From Pontederia crassipes (lineage: Eukaryota; Streptophyta; Magnoliopsida; Commelinales; Pontederiaceae): 64,000 bases of DNA. The notes beneath the pieces are model-generated. The model saw only the letters and a program-made list of their open reading frames with translations. It searched no databases and was not told where the DNA came from. Made by a program: the position numbers and the translations under genes. The stretch is taken from positions 14,035,501 to 14,099,500 of the forward strand of contig JAUKPH010000017.1 of NCBI GenBank assembly GCA_030549335.1, in the 5' to 3' direction. Shown here piece after piece: positions 40,001-53,900 of the stretch. Numbering within the stretch: position 1 is the stretch's first letter; each line of letters starts with the position of its first letter.

Positions 40001-43000
40001 AAAATAATACTATTATATAAATATAATAATTAATAATTATATTATATCATGAGAACATAATGTATTGTATGTTTAATATATATAATAAAAAATAAAATTT
40101 ACTTCAAAATATAAACATAATATTTTAAAAATAATTTAATATATTAATATAATATATAATATCGAATCAAGACAAATTCGAGTTATATACTCCGATGAGG
40201 TGTCAGGGAGGATGGTCAAGAAGGAGATGCAGGTGACGTCACCCCCATTGGGTTGATGACATGTCATGGGAAAGTCCCTTGTACTTATTTGACATTTTTT
40301 AAAATCGTTATATTTATATTTTATAAGTGTGTTATAATATAAAATAAGAAGTTATGAGCGATAAAAATATCATTTCACAAACTAATAAAATATGATTTTG
40401 AATTAAAAGTTGGATAAACTGACACTACAAGAAAATACATTTCGCTCTAATTTAATACATCTTTTAGTATCAAACATGAATAAATAGGGATACAAATTAT
40501 AAATCTATTATTCAAAATATATAAGAAAGAATTCAAAAGACAATGCACATAAAAAATCAAGCAATGTAAAAGGAAGTAACTCGGCTACTGTCGGACAGAT
40601 TTTCGACGTAAAAAATCATTCATTGTAATTCTTACAATTATTTAGGAAAAAAGAAAAATCACTCTTTAATAGGTCCATTGTTTTAGATGATTTTTTGGAC
40701 TCCTATTTTAGTTGAATAATATTAAAAAATATCTAATAGATTGAAATTAATACTAAAATATTTAATTTTATAATTAAATATAGGATATAGTATTATAAGT
40801 ATTAAATTAGATAGGAATATATTAAACTATATACAAAAAGTATTATACCAAAAATAAAATATTGATTACTTATGAACTAATTATATAAATAAAAATGAAC
40901 TTCACGGATGTCTACCATTTTTTTGGATGAGACACTAGTTTAAGTGGGTTAGTTTGGCTCTATAAAAGAATTATCATAAATCGTATTTGGTCCTCTAATT
41001 TTTTTATCTTTTCGTTTTGATGTTTTCAAGTAGTCAAATTGTTGTTAAGCCCCTAATATTGGTCACCCACTTTAATATTTCAGAAATTCAGTTGGCTCTT
41101 ATTAATTCATTCGAAATTAGGAAGTCACATTTGAATGTTGAGAATCAATTGATTATTATAATAATGGATAACACTACTGCCAATTTAAAAATTACTATTG
41201 TGATTTTATCGAGCTGCAAATACTTTTACTCTTATTTGATGAAACACAATGATAAAAATATTATTGAGAAATAATAATACCACCTTACAAGAATGCGATA
41301 ATTATTAATCTTTAAATTGATGCAAACAATAATCATTAATATGATTGTTGCCGCTACCATTATTATCAAACAACTTGATATATTATAACTGTAATCAAGG
41401 GGTAGAGTGAGGTGGTATGGTGAGTGAAGAGGTAATGAAGTATATGTGTCATTAGAAAATTTATGTTTAAATAATAAATTATAAAAAAATTTAAACTGGG
41501 ATAAAGAATATCTTATTTGTGTAAAAGTTATTTTTACCTTTCGGTATATATTAAAATATTTATCACTTATTTTATTTTCCTTCTAATTTTTGTTTGACCT
41601 ATTTTTTATATTTTTATCATTTTTTATATAATTATTTTATTAATCTATTTTAAAAGTTTAAAATGGAATATAAATACAAGTTAAATATAAAATATAAATA
41701 AAAAATATTTTATCATAATATTTGTGTAAGAATATGAGGAGGAGGAGAGAAAAGGAGGAGGAGAGGTGAGAGGAGAACTGATTAATTTGATCTATAATTA
41801 ATATTTTTTTCTTATTTCATCGATTTTATTGAATAAAAAATATGATGTCAGAGGACTTAACTATTCTACATCTCCTAACTAATATGAAATAATTACCCAA
41901 ATAAAACTCACACCATATTTCGCCCCACTCTTCAAAATGCTCAATCCAAATAAATCTTTTCCAGAGAATCAAATTATAAATAAATACGCCAAAAAAAAAC
42001 TTAGAACACAGTAAAAGTAGTTCCTTTCTGTTGTATGCAGGGTGCAGGGCACGCAGACCAACAGCTAACCTCAACAATTCATTAGTTAATTAATTAAACA
42101 AGTTGGGCTTTGGGATTCTTATTTAAATAAATAAATAAATAAATAAATGGGAGAACATGCATGTTGTCCGAGCCAAGGCGTACGTGCAGGAATGTTTGGT
42201 GCTCGTAGATGCAGTTAGTTGCATATTCTCATCGGGATACACACATAAGAATGTACTTTCAGACATACTAGTGTTATTATTAAAGCACGTTCTCCATTAG
42301 CTTACACTAATTTGATTTAATTTAGACTAAAGCATGAAATTTAACCCATCTCATTCATCATCCATGCAAAAGAATGAAAGATGGAGGGATTAGGTTTAGG
42401 TGCCGTGAGCAAGAAACTCTCTGGATATCTGGAGTCTGGACATGTCCTCAAGCTGGAACACATACAGAAACACAGAGCTCAAACAATATCCAGACAATCA
42501 ACAGGGTTCTGAAGCGAGCCACTGCAAGTCTGCAAGCACAAATCATGGGCGTTCTGTTGGTTGCAAGACCTCGACTGTTCTTAGCCTTCTTATTCTACAT
42601 GCATGCATGCACCACCATCACCCCTTGAGCCATGGATGAAATCTGTACAGTACAGCTTGCATGGTATGCTCTGCTGCTCCCTGGTGGGGGTGCATCGTGG
42701 TGCCATGGACCCGAGAGGGGGCATGGGGGGCTCAACAACTCCCAAGTGTGAATCTCTCTCTTCTGCAAGAGCAATTTGTTTAGCGTGTCACCTCCTAGTA
42801 TTCTCTCCTTCCAATAGGAGCCCCCTGTGCTCCAAGATGCCAACATTTACCGAACCCCTCCAAGAAGCCATGTCTTTGTCTTTTGAGCTGTCATCATCTT
42901 TGGCCACCATCACAGCTCAAAAGAGAGGTGCTGAACACATTCCCACCCCTCTCGCTCCCCTCCTCCATCATCATCTTTGGCCACCACCATCTTAAGCTTT

Positions 43001-43680
43001 TTTATCCTCAGGGTGTGATGTGGTGCCAATGAGGTGCGAGAGTGAAGGATCTGTAGATATCCTCAACCTTCAAGCTACACTGGTTTAGCATGGTCCTTTT
43101 ACTTTAATCACATGGTTTGGTTAAGTAGTGTTATTATTTTTGGAGAACATGAACCGTATAAATTCTACACATGTAACTTTGGAAACAAAATTAATCGTAA
43201 TTTTAGGTGTTTATTTGAGTTTCATCCATTTTTTTTCTCGGGAACAATTCTTTATTCACAGATTTAAGAAAAGAAATGGTGGAGCTTCAAAAATAAATAT
43301 ACCATTTTTTCAATAGTAATCCTGATATTTTGAAATAAGACTATCATTAATCTTTAATTAACTCAATGTAAGATGAGAATGTTAACAACTACTTTAACTG
43401 AAGGTGTCCAGCTTCATTTTCTTCATCCTTCCTCAACAAATATTGATAGTTCTTTTGAGAAATCTAATCGAATTAAAAACAAAATGGTCGACGCCTTCAA
43501 CCATTTTTTTAATCAGTCATGGAATTTTCGTTGGCCCAGTTCCCAAGTGAGTTGCTGAACTGCCCCAACATTGGAATTTTTCTATTTATTAAACAGAACA
43601 AGTATCCGCACACAGATGAGAGATATATAGGAGACCCCCTTCTTTTTAAAGTTGAGTTTTTTTTTTACTTGCTTAGCTTT
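37053..43680. other. AT-rich intergenic DNA upstream of NIK
   Basis: Mostly AT-rich with short inverted-repeat-like MITE remnants (for example around 37640-38110 and 40560-40950, the latter sharing a TTCACGG motif with the MITE at 5426-5968). CACTACAAGAAAAT at 40425-40445 is an isolated CACTA-type terminus with no partner seen. A more GC-balanced stretch at 42370-43000 has frames of 80-130 codons on both strands but no recognised domain. Confidence 0.45.
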
Positions 43681-44057
43681 AATTGCCAAATAATATACTT
43701 GTATTCTTACGCAACAGAGGGTGGCAGACGTTTTTGTTCCCTGCGTCTGTTTCTTCTGTTTCTTTTGCTTCTTCCTCGGTCACTGGGATTAGCCAGAGAG
43801 AGAGTGTGAGAGCGTGAGAGAGAGAGAGAGGAAAAGGCTGCAAATTTCTACTGAGCAGATGATTAGACTCTGGTGAGAAAGCAGAAAAGGAGTGTGTGTG
43901 TGTGAAGTGAAGATAAGAGTAGAACACATCAATGATATGCTTCCTGACTGCCTTGGAGTCTTGGACCATTCCTGAGAACTTCAAATATACTCCCTTATAG
44001 TAGCGACTGTGCTTTCGTGGACGAGCTACTGCTCCTTGGAGTCAGGGGTTTGTTTCA
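43681..44057 (+). promoter_or_regulatory. Upstream region / 5' UTR of the first NIK gene
   Basis: It contains GAGA runs (about 43798-43831) and a GTGTGTGTGTG run near 43893, common in plant 5' UTRs. The last 45 bases before the ATG align with those before the second NIK gene (shared CTGCTCC.TGGAGTC), which supports both start codons. The transcription start is not determinable by eye. Confidence 0.45.
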
Positions 44058-47000
44058 ATGGGACCTGCGCTGTTCCTCTTGCTGTTCCTTCGTTCATGGG
44101 TTCTTGCTGCTGGCGTTCTCTCCCCCAAAGGTGTCAACTTTGAAGGTAAAGTTAGGCTGCTGGCCATGTCTGCTCACAGTCTTCCTTCCCTTCTCTTGAT
44201 TCATTCTTATGTTCATTGTAATTTCCTGCTTTGCCAGTGCAAGCTCTGATGGGTATCAAGGCCTCCTTAAGGGACCCCCACAGTGTCCTTGAGAACTGGG
44301 ATCAGGACTCTGTGGATCCATGCAGCTGGACTATGGTTACATGCTCGCCTCAGAACTTGGTCGTTGGCCTGTGAGAACTCCCAGTGTGTTGCTTTCTGTT
44401 CTTCTTCTTGCAGCTGTTTGCGAACAGAAGCGATCTGAAGTCTCATCCCCCTTTATGTTTTGTTTATGTTTCAGAGGATCCCCAAGCCAAAACTTGTCTG
44501 GCACACTCTCTCCAAGTATAGGGAACTTGACCAATCTTGAGATAGTGTAAGCTCTCATCATGATTCATGCGGTGGCTTTGGCTTGTTGCCCTTCATTTTC
44601 CCCTCCAGTTGATACAGATGCCTCTTGTATCTAACCGTATGAATTTCATCTGAATCTTTCTTTGTTCAGTCTTCTGCAAAACAACAATATCTCAGGGCCA
44701 ATTCCTCCAGAAATTGGAAGACTTTCGAAACTCATTACACTTGACCTGTCCAACAACTACATAAGTGGTGCGATCCCCAATTCTATTGAACAGATGACAA
44801 ACCTTCGATACCTGTAAGCCAAAATTTCACAATTTTTTTTCTGAGCGTGTGAAATCTGTAAAAAAAGAAACTGTTTTTGTTCTGAGTTTATGGAATCCGT
44901 GAAAAAAATAATGGTAAACATCCTGGTTTAAGACTGATATAATTTTGGTATTGTGGGATCAGGAGGCTCAATAACAACAGTCTATCTGGAGCATTGCCCC
45001 CGCCTTTGGTTAACCTCACGCACCTTTCTTTTCTGTAAGTTCCAGCGGAATCTCTGTATTAAGTTTTTTGGCCTTACAATCTCTTTCTGAACAAAGGAGT
45101 TGCTTATTTTCTCCAGGGATTTGTCATACAATAACTTGTCCGGTCCTGTACCCAGATTTCCGGCGAGAACATTCAAGTAATGCCATTGGAGACTTCTTTC
45201 TAAGTTCTCTCCATTTTATTTAAGACCTGATTTTACTGATTATTCAAGAATCTGGTTTGTTATTTAGCATATGAGAACCCTGTAACAAATAGCATATTGT
45301 TATATAAAATGCTTGAGACAATTTCTTGGACATTTCTGTGTATGCGTTTTAGTTAGTGTGCTTCAGTACTTTCCTTCGCACTTAATTATAATGCTTACTC
45401 TGGCCATATCCATTGCCAAAACTATGTACTGTGGTGAAAAATGATTCATCTGCATTGTTTCAACCTTTTTTTTTGGATGCCGGCTCGGGTCACATTGTTC
45501 CAACTTATTAATACAGAATGATGTCTATAGTAATAAATAATTATATTTCATAGTTTCTTAATATTGTTTTTTCTTTTGTTGTATGTACTGTGATTTTGGT
45601 CTTACAGCTGTTGTGACATTTTCCTTGCAGCGTTGTAGGAAATCCTCTTATTTGTGCTACAGGATCCGAGGGCGAGTGCTTTGGGACAATTCCAATGCCT
45701 GTGACCTACAACTTGAATAATTCACACGGTACTAACTTCTGTGAGGGATCAAATGGAATATGTTGTGTTTTGCTGTTACTCCTTTCCTTTCCAATTCTCT
45801 GTGGTTAATAATGTACACGGGTCTTCGTTCCTAGTTTGGTGTTATCAGACCTCCGGACCTTTTTGAACCGTAATTAGGATTTTCATTCTAGTTTTGGAAG
45901 ATAGAGAAGCCTAACAAGAGCATACTCAAAGGCAAAAAAACAAACAAACGCCTATATAGTTTTTATCGTGATGAATGAATTATTGGCAGTAATGTGATGT
46001 ATTCTTCATAACTAGTTTAATTTGTAGATTGCAAACATTTCTAGAAAAAAAGATTGATTGATTTGATTCTTGTAATGGCAATCCTTTCTAACTCTAGTTG
46101 CGTTTCAAGTTTTAGTACATCATGTCTTTTTTTAGTTATGCAGAATCAGAACTTTCCAAAAAGACTTATTACAGATTTTCCTCCTGTTCCAAAAAGGTAT
46201 TTCAACCCCAGGAAAATCTGGAAATCATAAAGTTGCTATGGCATTTGGATTGAGCTCTGGAATATTCTGTGTGCTTGTGTTGGGTGTTGTTTTGCTGTTC
46301 TGGTGGAGGCAAAGGCATAATCAAGAAGTCTTCTTGGATGATGATGGTTAGTAACAATGGCTGACTTGTGAATGCAAATGTCTACATTTAGAATGTGAAT
46401 AATTACAAACGAGTTGACTCCATGACATTTTTGCTTTTGTAGAACAAAATAACGAGGACATTTGTCTTGGGAATATGAGGAAGTTTCACTTCAAGGAGCT
46501 CCAAATGGCGACGGATAACTTTAGCAGCAAGAACCTACTAGGAAAGGGTGGTTTTGGAAATGTATATAGGGGCCGTTTATCAGATGGAACTCTTGTTGCT
46601 GTGAAAAGACTGAAAGATGGAAGTGCCGCGGGCGGTGAAATCCAATTCAAAACAGAAGTAGAGATGATAAGCTTAGCAGTGCACAGAAACCTATTAAGGC
46701 TTTATGGATTTTGCATGACTACTTCGGAGAGGCTTCTTGTATACCCGTATATGCCTAATGGCAGTGTTGCCTCTCGACTGAAAGGTAATGAAAATCAAAA
46801 GCCCTGGGGCCCAGGGGGGAGACTACAAATTTTTTGTTCATAATTATCCATGATGTGGATTTCCTGTAAAGGAGGAGGATAACTCCGCTTATGTTTTATA
46901 GCCGGTCCCAAGCCCGGATAAAGGAGGAGGGTTGTGTTAGGCCCCGACAGTCAACGTAAAACCCTGTCGAATCGCATGAACATGGATCAACGAATAGCCG

Positions 47001-47925
47001 ACCCCATTTAGTGGGATAAGGCTTTGTTGTTGTTGTTGTTGTAATTATCCATGATGTGGATTTCCTGTTTCTGCCTAGGCTTATAGACATAATGTTGTTA
47101 CCCAGAAAGATAATGTTTTCTTTTGCTTTCCTTAGGAAAACCGCCACTGGACTGGATAACCAGGAGACGAATTGCACTTGGAACAGCACGAGGTCTACTG
47201 TATCTCCATGAACAATGTGATCCAAAGATAATTCACAGGGATGTAAAGGCTGCTAACATTTTGTTAGATGAGTATTGTGAAGCCATAGTGGGGGATTTTG
47301 GACTTGCAAAGCTTTTAGATCACGGTGAATCACATATAACCACAGCAGTTCGTGGTACTGTAGGACACATTGCTCCAGAGTATCTTTCTACAGGACAATC
47401 TTCTGATAAAACAGATGTCTTTGGCTTTGGCATACTCATCCTTGAATTAATTAGTGGCATGACAGCTCTAGAATTCGGGAAGTCAGTAAACCATAAAGGA
47501 GCCATGCTTGACTGGGTAAGGACAACCGATAACTGGAGAACTTAGTTATTCTTCTGCTTTCATAGCTTAGTTTGGCATTAATACATGGTTTTTTGCTTCA
47601 GGTAAAGAAGATGCACCAAGAGAAGAAATTGGATGTGCTTGTAGATAAGGATCTCAAAAACAATTACGATCGTATTGAGCTTGAAGAAATGGTCCGAGTG
47701 GCGCTCTTGTGTACACATTACCACCCAGGGCATAGGCCCAAGATGTCAGAAGTGGTGCGGATGCTCGAGGGTGATGGACTTGCCGAGAGATGGGAAGCAT
47801 CTTTGAGAGTGGACAGTCACAAGTTCAAGATGCCTGATATCACCTCCTCAGAACGCAGCTACTCTGACCTCGCAGATGACTCGTCACTCTTAGTTGAAGC
47901 GATGGAGCTTTCTGGTCCGAGATAA
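44058..47925 (+). CDS. NIK1: NSP-interacting kinase (NIK)-type LRR receptor kinase
   Basis: Eleven exons, all in phase: 44058-44145, 44238-44370, 44475-44546, 44670-44813, 44963-45034, 45117-45176, 45631-45728, 46197-46346, 46443-46784, 47136-47515, 47602-47925; 1863 bases, 620 residues (Arabidopsis NIK1 is about 638). Order: signal peptide (1-25), LRR N-cap with [16 protein letters not shown], four to five LRRs encoded by 72/144/72-base exons, transmembrane segment about 235-259, kinase from about 300. Visible residues: glycine loop [12 protein letters not shown] lysine (about 327), [12 protein letters not shown], and activation-loop [10 protein letters not shown], where NIK1 carries its key threonine. 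The C-terminus [16 protein letters not shown] is NIK-like. The family sits in the plasma membrane and in Arabidopsis triggers an antiviral translation-suppressing response bound by geminivirus NSP. Assignment among NIK1-3 is not settled. Confidence 0.95.
46868..47041 (+). mobile_element. Au-type SINE in NIK intron 9
   Basis: A 174-base element with TAGCCGGTCCCAAGCCCGGA near the 5' part, GTGGGATAAGGC near the 3' part and a (TTG)n tail. It is bounded by perfect direct repeats of about 27 bases beginning TAATTATCCATGATGTGG (46841-46867 and 47042-47068). It lies in the intron between 46784 and 47136, in gene sense, without touching the splice sites. Confidence 0.95.
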
Positions 47926-48469
47926 TTTTGGTATCGAGCCTAGATGATTAGTTCCCCAGATCATCATCATCTATGACACTGCGAGATTTAGTTGTACAGA
48001 AGAGGCAAAAAGTACAGAATTTGGTGCACAAGTGCCATAGGAACTGTGATGCCAAGACTGCACTGTGTGAGATTTCATTTTAGATGCGCAGGTGCTCAAT
48101 CAGTGAAGAACTTTGCCACTGCTCACAAATTTGGTCTAATAGTAGAAAAGTTCTTGCCATGGGTCGAAATTGACTCATGAAGTTATTACTTCCCTTTTGG
48201 GGTTGTTTTTCTTATGTGGAAGTAAGGATTTCTGTTTTGTCCTAGAGGAACTTGTGTGTTTGAGCAAACATGACTGCCTTGATGAAACAAGGAGACATGC
48301 TTTCACAAGCTCTCTTGTAAATAAGACTTGCATGCCGTGACATGATCAATGATAATATTAGTATCAGCAAATGGGAGGCAATTCCTATCATTGATACACT
48401 TGTTATCACTATTCTCTGAATTGATTATCTCAGTGTTGAAAGTTGAAACCAAGTCGTGTATGCTCATAA
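47926..48469 (+). other. 3' UTR / downstream region of the first NIK gene
   Basis: Unique-looking sequence between the NIK stop and the solo LTR, probably mostly 3' UTR. No clear AATAAA is seen, though AAATAAGA near 48319 is close. The LTR target site CATAA at 48465-48469 ends the block. Confidence 0.4.
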
Positions 48470-49297
48470 TGTAACGTCACGAGATTTTTTTTTGCCTGGT
48501 CAGAAGGCTATCTCGGCGACGTCATTCAATTCTATACCTTGACTTTGACTAGTCAACAAATTGACTTACATAAGCGGAAGACTAATTTATAACATTCTAT
48601 TACAATATACGAAAGCTATTATACCATATCTAATAACTTGTGAGTTAGGGTCCACGCCTATACAGTAATGGACCCTATATTCATGTGCATGTCATCCGTC
48701 AGAGGAGTCACCAACCGTCTCACCATCGCCATCACCATCACCAGGGGCAAAGCCCAATGAGATAACTCAGTACGTAGGGTCACCCATAATATTTATATAA
48801 ATCATGGTCAATATCAATATCAATACTATTAATAAATAATTATCCATAACAATATATAATTGATCAGAGGTCAATGAAGACTACAATTCAACAATAATTC
48901 AATTAATAATTAACAATTGATCAATGTTCAATTGGCCAAAAGTCGATGAAGGCCACAATAACAATTATCAATTCAATTCTATTAATAATTTATCAATTTA
49001 TCTATCAGGCACAAAGACCGTAATTTATTATCCATTAGCCATAATGGTACAATTCAATTTTTTTCCATCAGCCATAAGTGCGAAATCGATAGTCTATCAA
49101 CCACTAGGGCGAAATCAATTGTCCATCAGCCACTAGGGTGCAATTCAATTAATAATTCGATCATCAATTCCATCTTTGGAGTTATGATCAACCCTTTCGG
49201 GCACAATAAGAGAGCTCTTTATTATTATGGGATACCATGCCACTTCAATCAATAAGTTTGAGTATGATGGAGGACGAAGGATCACACCAAAACAGTT

Positions 49298-49490
49298 AGC
49301 CCGAAGGCCCTATCAACCCGAAGGTGTAGTTAGCCCGAAGGCCCTATCAACCCGAAGGCACAATATTAGCCCGAAGGCCCTATCAGCCCGAAGGCGCAAT
49401 ATTAGTCCGAAGGCCCTATCAACCCGAAGGTGCAATATTAGCTCGAAAGCCCTATCAGCCCGTAGGCGCAATTAGTCCGAAGGCCCAATC
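49298..49490 (+). repeat. Minisatellite of 34-36 bp units within the solo LTR
   Basis: Five to six units of the type AGCCCGAAGGCCCTATCA followed by A/GCCCGAAGG and a variable GCGCAATATT spacer. Each unit is itself two related halves around CCCGAAGG. I do not see this expansion in the LTR at 22624-24867. Confidence 0.85.
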
Positions 49491-50837
49491 AGTCCCAGTG
49501 GCAAACGGTAGACATTGGCCCAATACATTTTCAATTTTATCTCAATTACCTAAAATGTATCTTTAACAATTATCTTAGGTTGATCATGACCCAATCGAAA
49601 AATCACTATTAATTAATAATATGATCAGATAGGATGACGGTAAATTGGATACGATGACAATTTGATCAGGATCAATCAATAATGAGGTCAATGAATCAAT
49701 ACCATAATCAATATCATGATTGAGTGTAATGCCAATAATAATCAATATGATGACAATATGATCATAATAAAATCAGAGATGTTAATCAAATGATCGACAA
49801 TGATCAACGATCTTAAGAATCCAATAAACTATAAATCAATTCATAAAAATATGTTTTCTATTCTAGAACACAATCCGTGTTGATCATTAACCGAATCATG
49901 CTAAATAGAATTCAAGCCATGTCAGACAGAACCCCTACCGGATTATGTCACCATCAAGAATTGTATTTCCAATATAATTTTCGGAGGTCATATCTATGTC
50001 ATTCAATATTCAATCGATGCAAAATAATATATAATTTATGTATAATGAAGAAGAGTCCTGGGGTCCATGTCGCGGAAAAATCGACGCCATGGGGATCCCC
50101 CTACGTACCTCAAGTTGATTGAAAAATAACTTTGTTTCTGATCGTAAATTGATTGTACCAATGTTGAATTTTGCCCGAGCAATTACTCAAATCCTTTTTC
50201 TCTATATATTCTATTTTTCTTTTCCTGGTCAAGAAATTAAATAAATGAATTATCATAAATGAAAGAAATAAAATATCTATTTTCTACGTTCTTCATTTTA
50301 TTTCTTTCTAGACCCACGTCTTCTTTTTTGACATCTTCTCTCCCTATTTTTTTCGACCTATTTCTTTTTTTTTAATTCTCTCTCTAAATCTTCCTCCTAT
50401 CCATTATGGCCGTAACCTCCCAACTCTTTCTTTCTTTTTTTTCCATAGTCGATCGGTTTTTGGCCGCAAACGGCCAATCCGTTTTGGCCTTAATATCCCA
50501 CCTTTATTATTATTTTTTTCCTTCACCTTTTCTCGGCCCGTAATATGCACATGTCCCCTTTTATTTTTTTAACCTCTTCTATTCCTCTTTTTTTCTCTTT
50601 TGATTTTATCCCTCTCTCATTCTCTTTCTACCTCTTTTGCGGGCGTAACAAACTCTTTCCTTTCTTTTAAGTTTTCTCTCTCCAATCAACCTGCATGCAC
50701 ACCTTTTTTTTTCATGTTTTACTATTTCTATCTCCACCTTTTTTTTTACATCTTTCTCTCTTCCGGAGCGCCCCCGGCGGCCCTTGAAAATCCGGAGGAT
50801 CGAGTGCCGACGTCGCCCGGTCGTACTCATAAAGAAT

Positions 50838-50908
50838 ATGACGTCGTATGATCCATGTAGCTAACCCCACCTAGTAGGATAAGTCTTTGTTATTGTTGTT
50901 GTTGTTGT
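50838..50908 (+). mobile_element. 3' fragment of an Au-type SINE
   Basis: GACGTCGTATGATCCATGTAG, then CCCCACCTAGTAGGATAAG and a TTGTTGTTGTTG tail match the 3' half of the SINE at 16531-16711 (read on its own strand). The 5' half is missing and no target duplication is clear. It lies near the left junction of the mitochondrial-type block. Confidence 0.75.
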
Positions 50909-53900
50909 CTTTCTATTTATTTTGGCCTTCGCCTCTTTCCCTCTATCTTTGTCCTTCCCCCTTCGAAACTCTCCTAGGTGGGGTTACCTCGTCACCTCCC
51001 CTGTCAGTTAGCAAGCCGAACTCGCTACAGCAGCACAGGCAGGAAGAAAATATTCACGAGTCTTTGCCGCTCCGCCCTTTTGTTGTTAGCTCTTCGACTT
51101 GTCTCCTGTCAGCTACTCTCGCTTCGTCCCCGCCACTGCAATCGAAAGCGCCTCTGCTCTTCCCAAGTCAGCTCTAGTCTCTCGTCACTGGTCCAGTAGA
51201 AATAACCTCAGCTTCTAGCAAAAAATGAGCTATACTCAGCCCTTTTTTTTAGGCCTTGAATTCGATTGACGTGGTTCTAGCTCGTTTTAAGGAGCTTATA
51301 GCGAGTTTTGCATTGTCCCTCTTAACGTCGCTGGTCATCCCAACTCTATTAGCTATCGAAAGCCGTACAACCCTTCCCGCTTGCCACAAGTAATCGCTAC
51401 AGAAAGCACCACAGCCACAAGCACAGTAATCGGAACAGCAACAGGTCTTTTGTCACTCTCCCTGTAGTCAAGACGTAGGGAGTATTATGACCAGCTTCAC
51501 TGACGTCTGCTTTTGTCTCTCGTCCTTCGTCCGCTATGCTTCCTAGTAGGTATGATGCCCAGCAACAGGCGCACAAGCAGGACTAGCAACTCGGTCCACT
51601 GGTTGTAGCAAGAGGAGCTGGAGCAGGTCTTGAAGAGCCTACTACTCGCTCTCGTATGTATATAGCAATCGTAATATTTGCTGTAACTCCCCTCTGGTTA
51701 GCAAGCAAGCGTAACCTTACCTTCGAAAGGGGTCAACGGGCTCCTACTCTTCCTAACTTGACCTTCTCGAGCTGCCTGGCACAAGAGCAAGCGCTGTACT
51801 CTATCCGCACTCGTCCCTGCACCCGCCACAGAAAGAGCTACACAAGCATAGTCACCTTCGAGCGGAATACGCGAGCCCAATGAGTTGAATAGGAAAGAAA
51901 GTCCGAATTGATGGATCGTTTCACTTGTTACTCATATTGGTGGAAAATGAAGAAAACCAGATCTCACTCGCAAGATGCTATGGAAAAACTGCTTTCAACT
52001 ATTCCCTTTGACGATTGAATCAACCTTTATGGTCCCATATTGAGTACTTCCTGAACTGAGAAAAACGATGTTTATGGAACTTCTTTTTCACTAACACTGA
52101 TAAGGACCCTCACGGGTTAAAGCTTAATTCGGCTACCGTACCAACTTGTAATTCCTGTTTTCCTCTCCTACAATAAGGGTCCAGCCCTACATATCAAGTT
52201 TTGGGCCTATGTTTTTCTTTTGAAAGGGAGTTCCCTGTTCACTATCCGATAGTCTGGCCAGCTTCCCTAGCTTTCCCTCCTTTCCTTATTGAAGAGAGGC
52301 TTTCGCTTTGCTTGTAGTCTTCGATTTCAGTGCTGTATGCTTTGCTTGCTCGCTGGAATGGAGTGCTCCCCGGGGCGGGAAATCCAATTCCAATCAGACG
52401 GAAATGAACCTGATTAGCAGAGGATTGATTGGCCACTCCAGAAAAATGATTGTTGAGTCTCAACAACTAGAATAGGATCCCACAGAGAATAGAAGGGATT
52501 TAGATGTTCCGTTGACACAGAGGGAAAGCCCACTTAGGGAGGTGACACAGACTTATCAACGAACGCGGTGGTCGGACAGCAACAAACCAGCAACATACGG
52601 GAGGTTGAAATCAACTCAATCAATGAGAAAAAAATGACCAAAGTGAAATGTTACAAGAAGATCTACCACTACATCAGGTTATACAATAAGGAAGACAAAA
52701 TGATTGACAAAGATGAAGCGAGAAAATGGAAAGCGAGAAAACGGAGCGCGTGGAGGCTTTCGAGCGCCCCTTTTCTTTGAATTACTCATTACTGAGAAAC
52801 TCGCAATTTGAAAGTGAAAACTCGCACCCGAGCGGTCGAAATGGCTAATGATTCCGACTGATACATCGAAATTGCCCCCTACGTTACCCGACGAGACAAA
52901 AAAGACCGGTATGAACTGGTTATCTTATGAAGAAACTTCTCCTGAAACATATTCGGCTTAGGGAATAGAGAGAAACTTCTGAAAATGAGTAGAACAACAA
53001 CAGATTGCAGGAAATTCGACTGGGCAGCCGCCCCGAATACCTACTGGAGTCGCTTTCAGTGGTGTTGATCCTCATTCCAACAACTGCTTACTTCCTACTA
53101 TCGCTTGCCCTGATTCGGAAGAAGAGAATGAGGGCCTCAACAGGACTAACGACTCCCAACTCTCGCAACTATATTTGAAAATGGAGCATACCATTTTATT
53201 CTGGCGAATTCATTAAGATCTCAAATCTATATGGACCACCATTGGAACGTTTCAAAAAGGAATGAATGAAGGGGGCAGGGACAGACAGGAATTAGGTAGT
53301 AGGGGGCCGTCTGCACGAGTATGCGATTAGTGCGGGATTCGGTACGGATGACCGGACAGACGCGAGAGATGTTTTCCCCCCGCCCTCTACGAATCCATTC
53401 CTTTTATCGCGACTCGATACCTTAAGACCGATTAGCGGATTCCGAGTGGGGGACGTTTTTTTTATGCTCGGCTGGAGACGAAGACCGTGCTCCAAGCCGG
53501 TGTACTAAAGCCTATTTATATCTGGTACTATCCTTTAAGCAAGACCCAAAAATGAGTATATGTGCTCCCGGTACAAAGTACTATGGAATAAGACTTCTCC
53601 TTCCTAAAGCATCACTTCAGCGGTAGCTTCCCCCGACCTTCTACTCCGTACTATGAGATGGAGGAAGGCAAGACTTTGTAATTGCAATGCACTATCCTCC
53701 AAATCTCCTTTCCGCGTTAGCGGACTTTTTTCATTCTTCACCCGCGAATATGTATGCTACCAGTTGATCGGATCTTCGGGCAACCAATTTAGCTCTATCA
53801 TTCCTTCCCCACCCAATGTCTCTGGTAGTTCGAGCTTGCTTTTATACTACCAAACGGGGAATCTATTCCTCTCCCATTTATGGGGACTTCCCTTCCATCT

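Noticed and set aside
42374-42995. Frames of 80-130 codons upstream of NIK on both strands
   Set aside because: Overlapping frames on both strands without a recognisable domain or splice pattern; could be part of a transcript but not supportable.
49298-49490. Regular repeats that could suggest a CRISPR array
   Set aside because: The units have no unique spacers of constant length, lie inside a plant LTR, and no cas genes are present; it is a minisatellite.
51656-52466. Frames of 60-80 codons in the mitochondrial-type block
   Set aside because: No similarity to known mitochondrial proteins; such frames are common in plant mitochondrial intergenic DNA.
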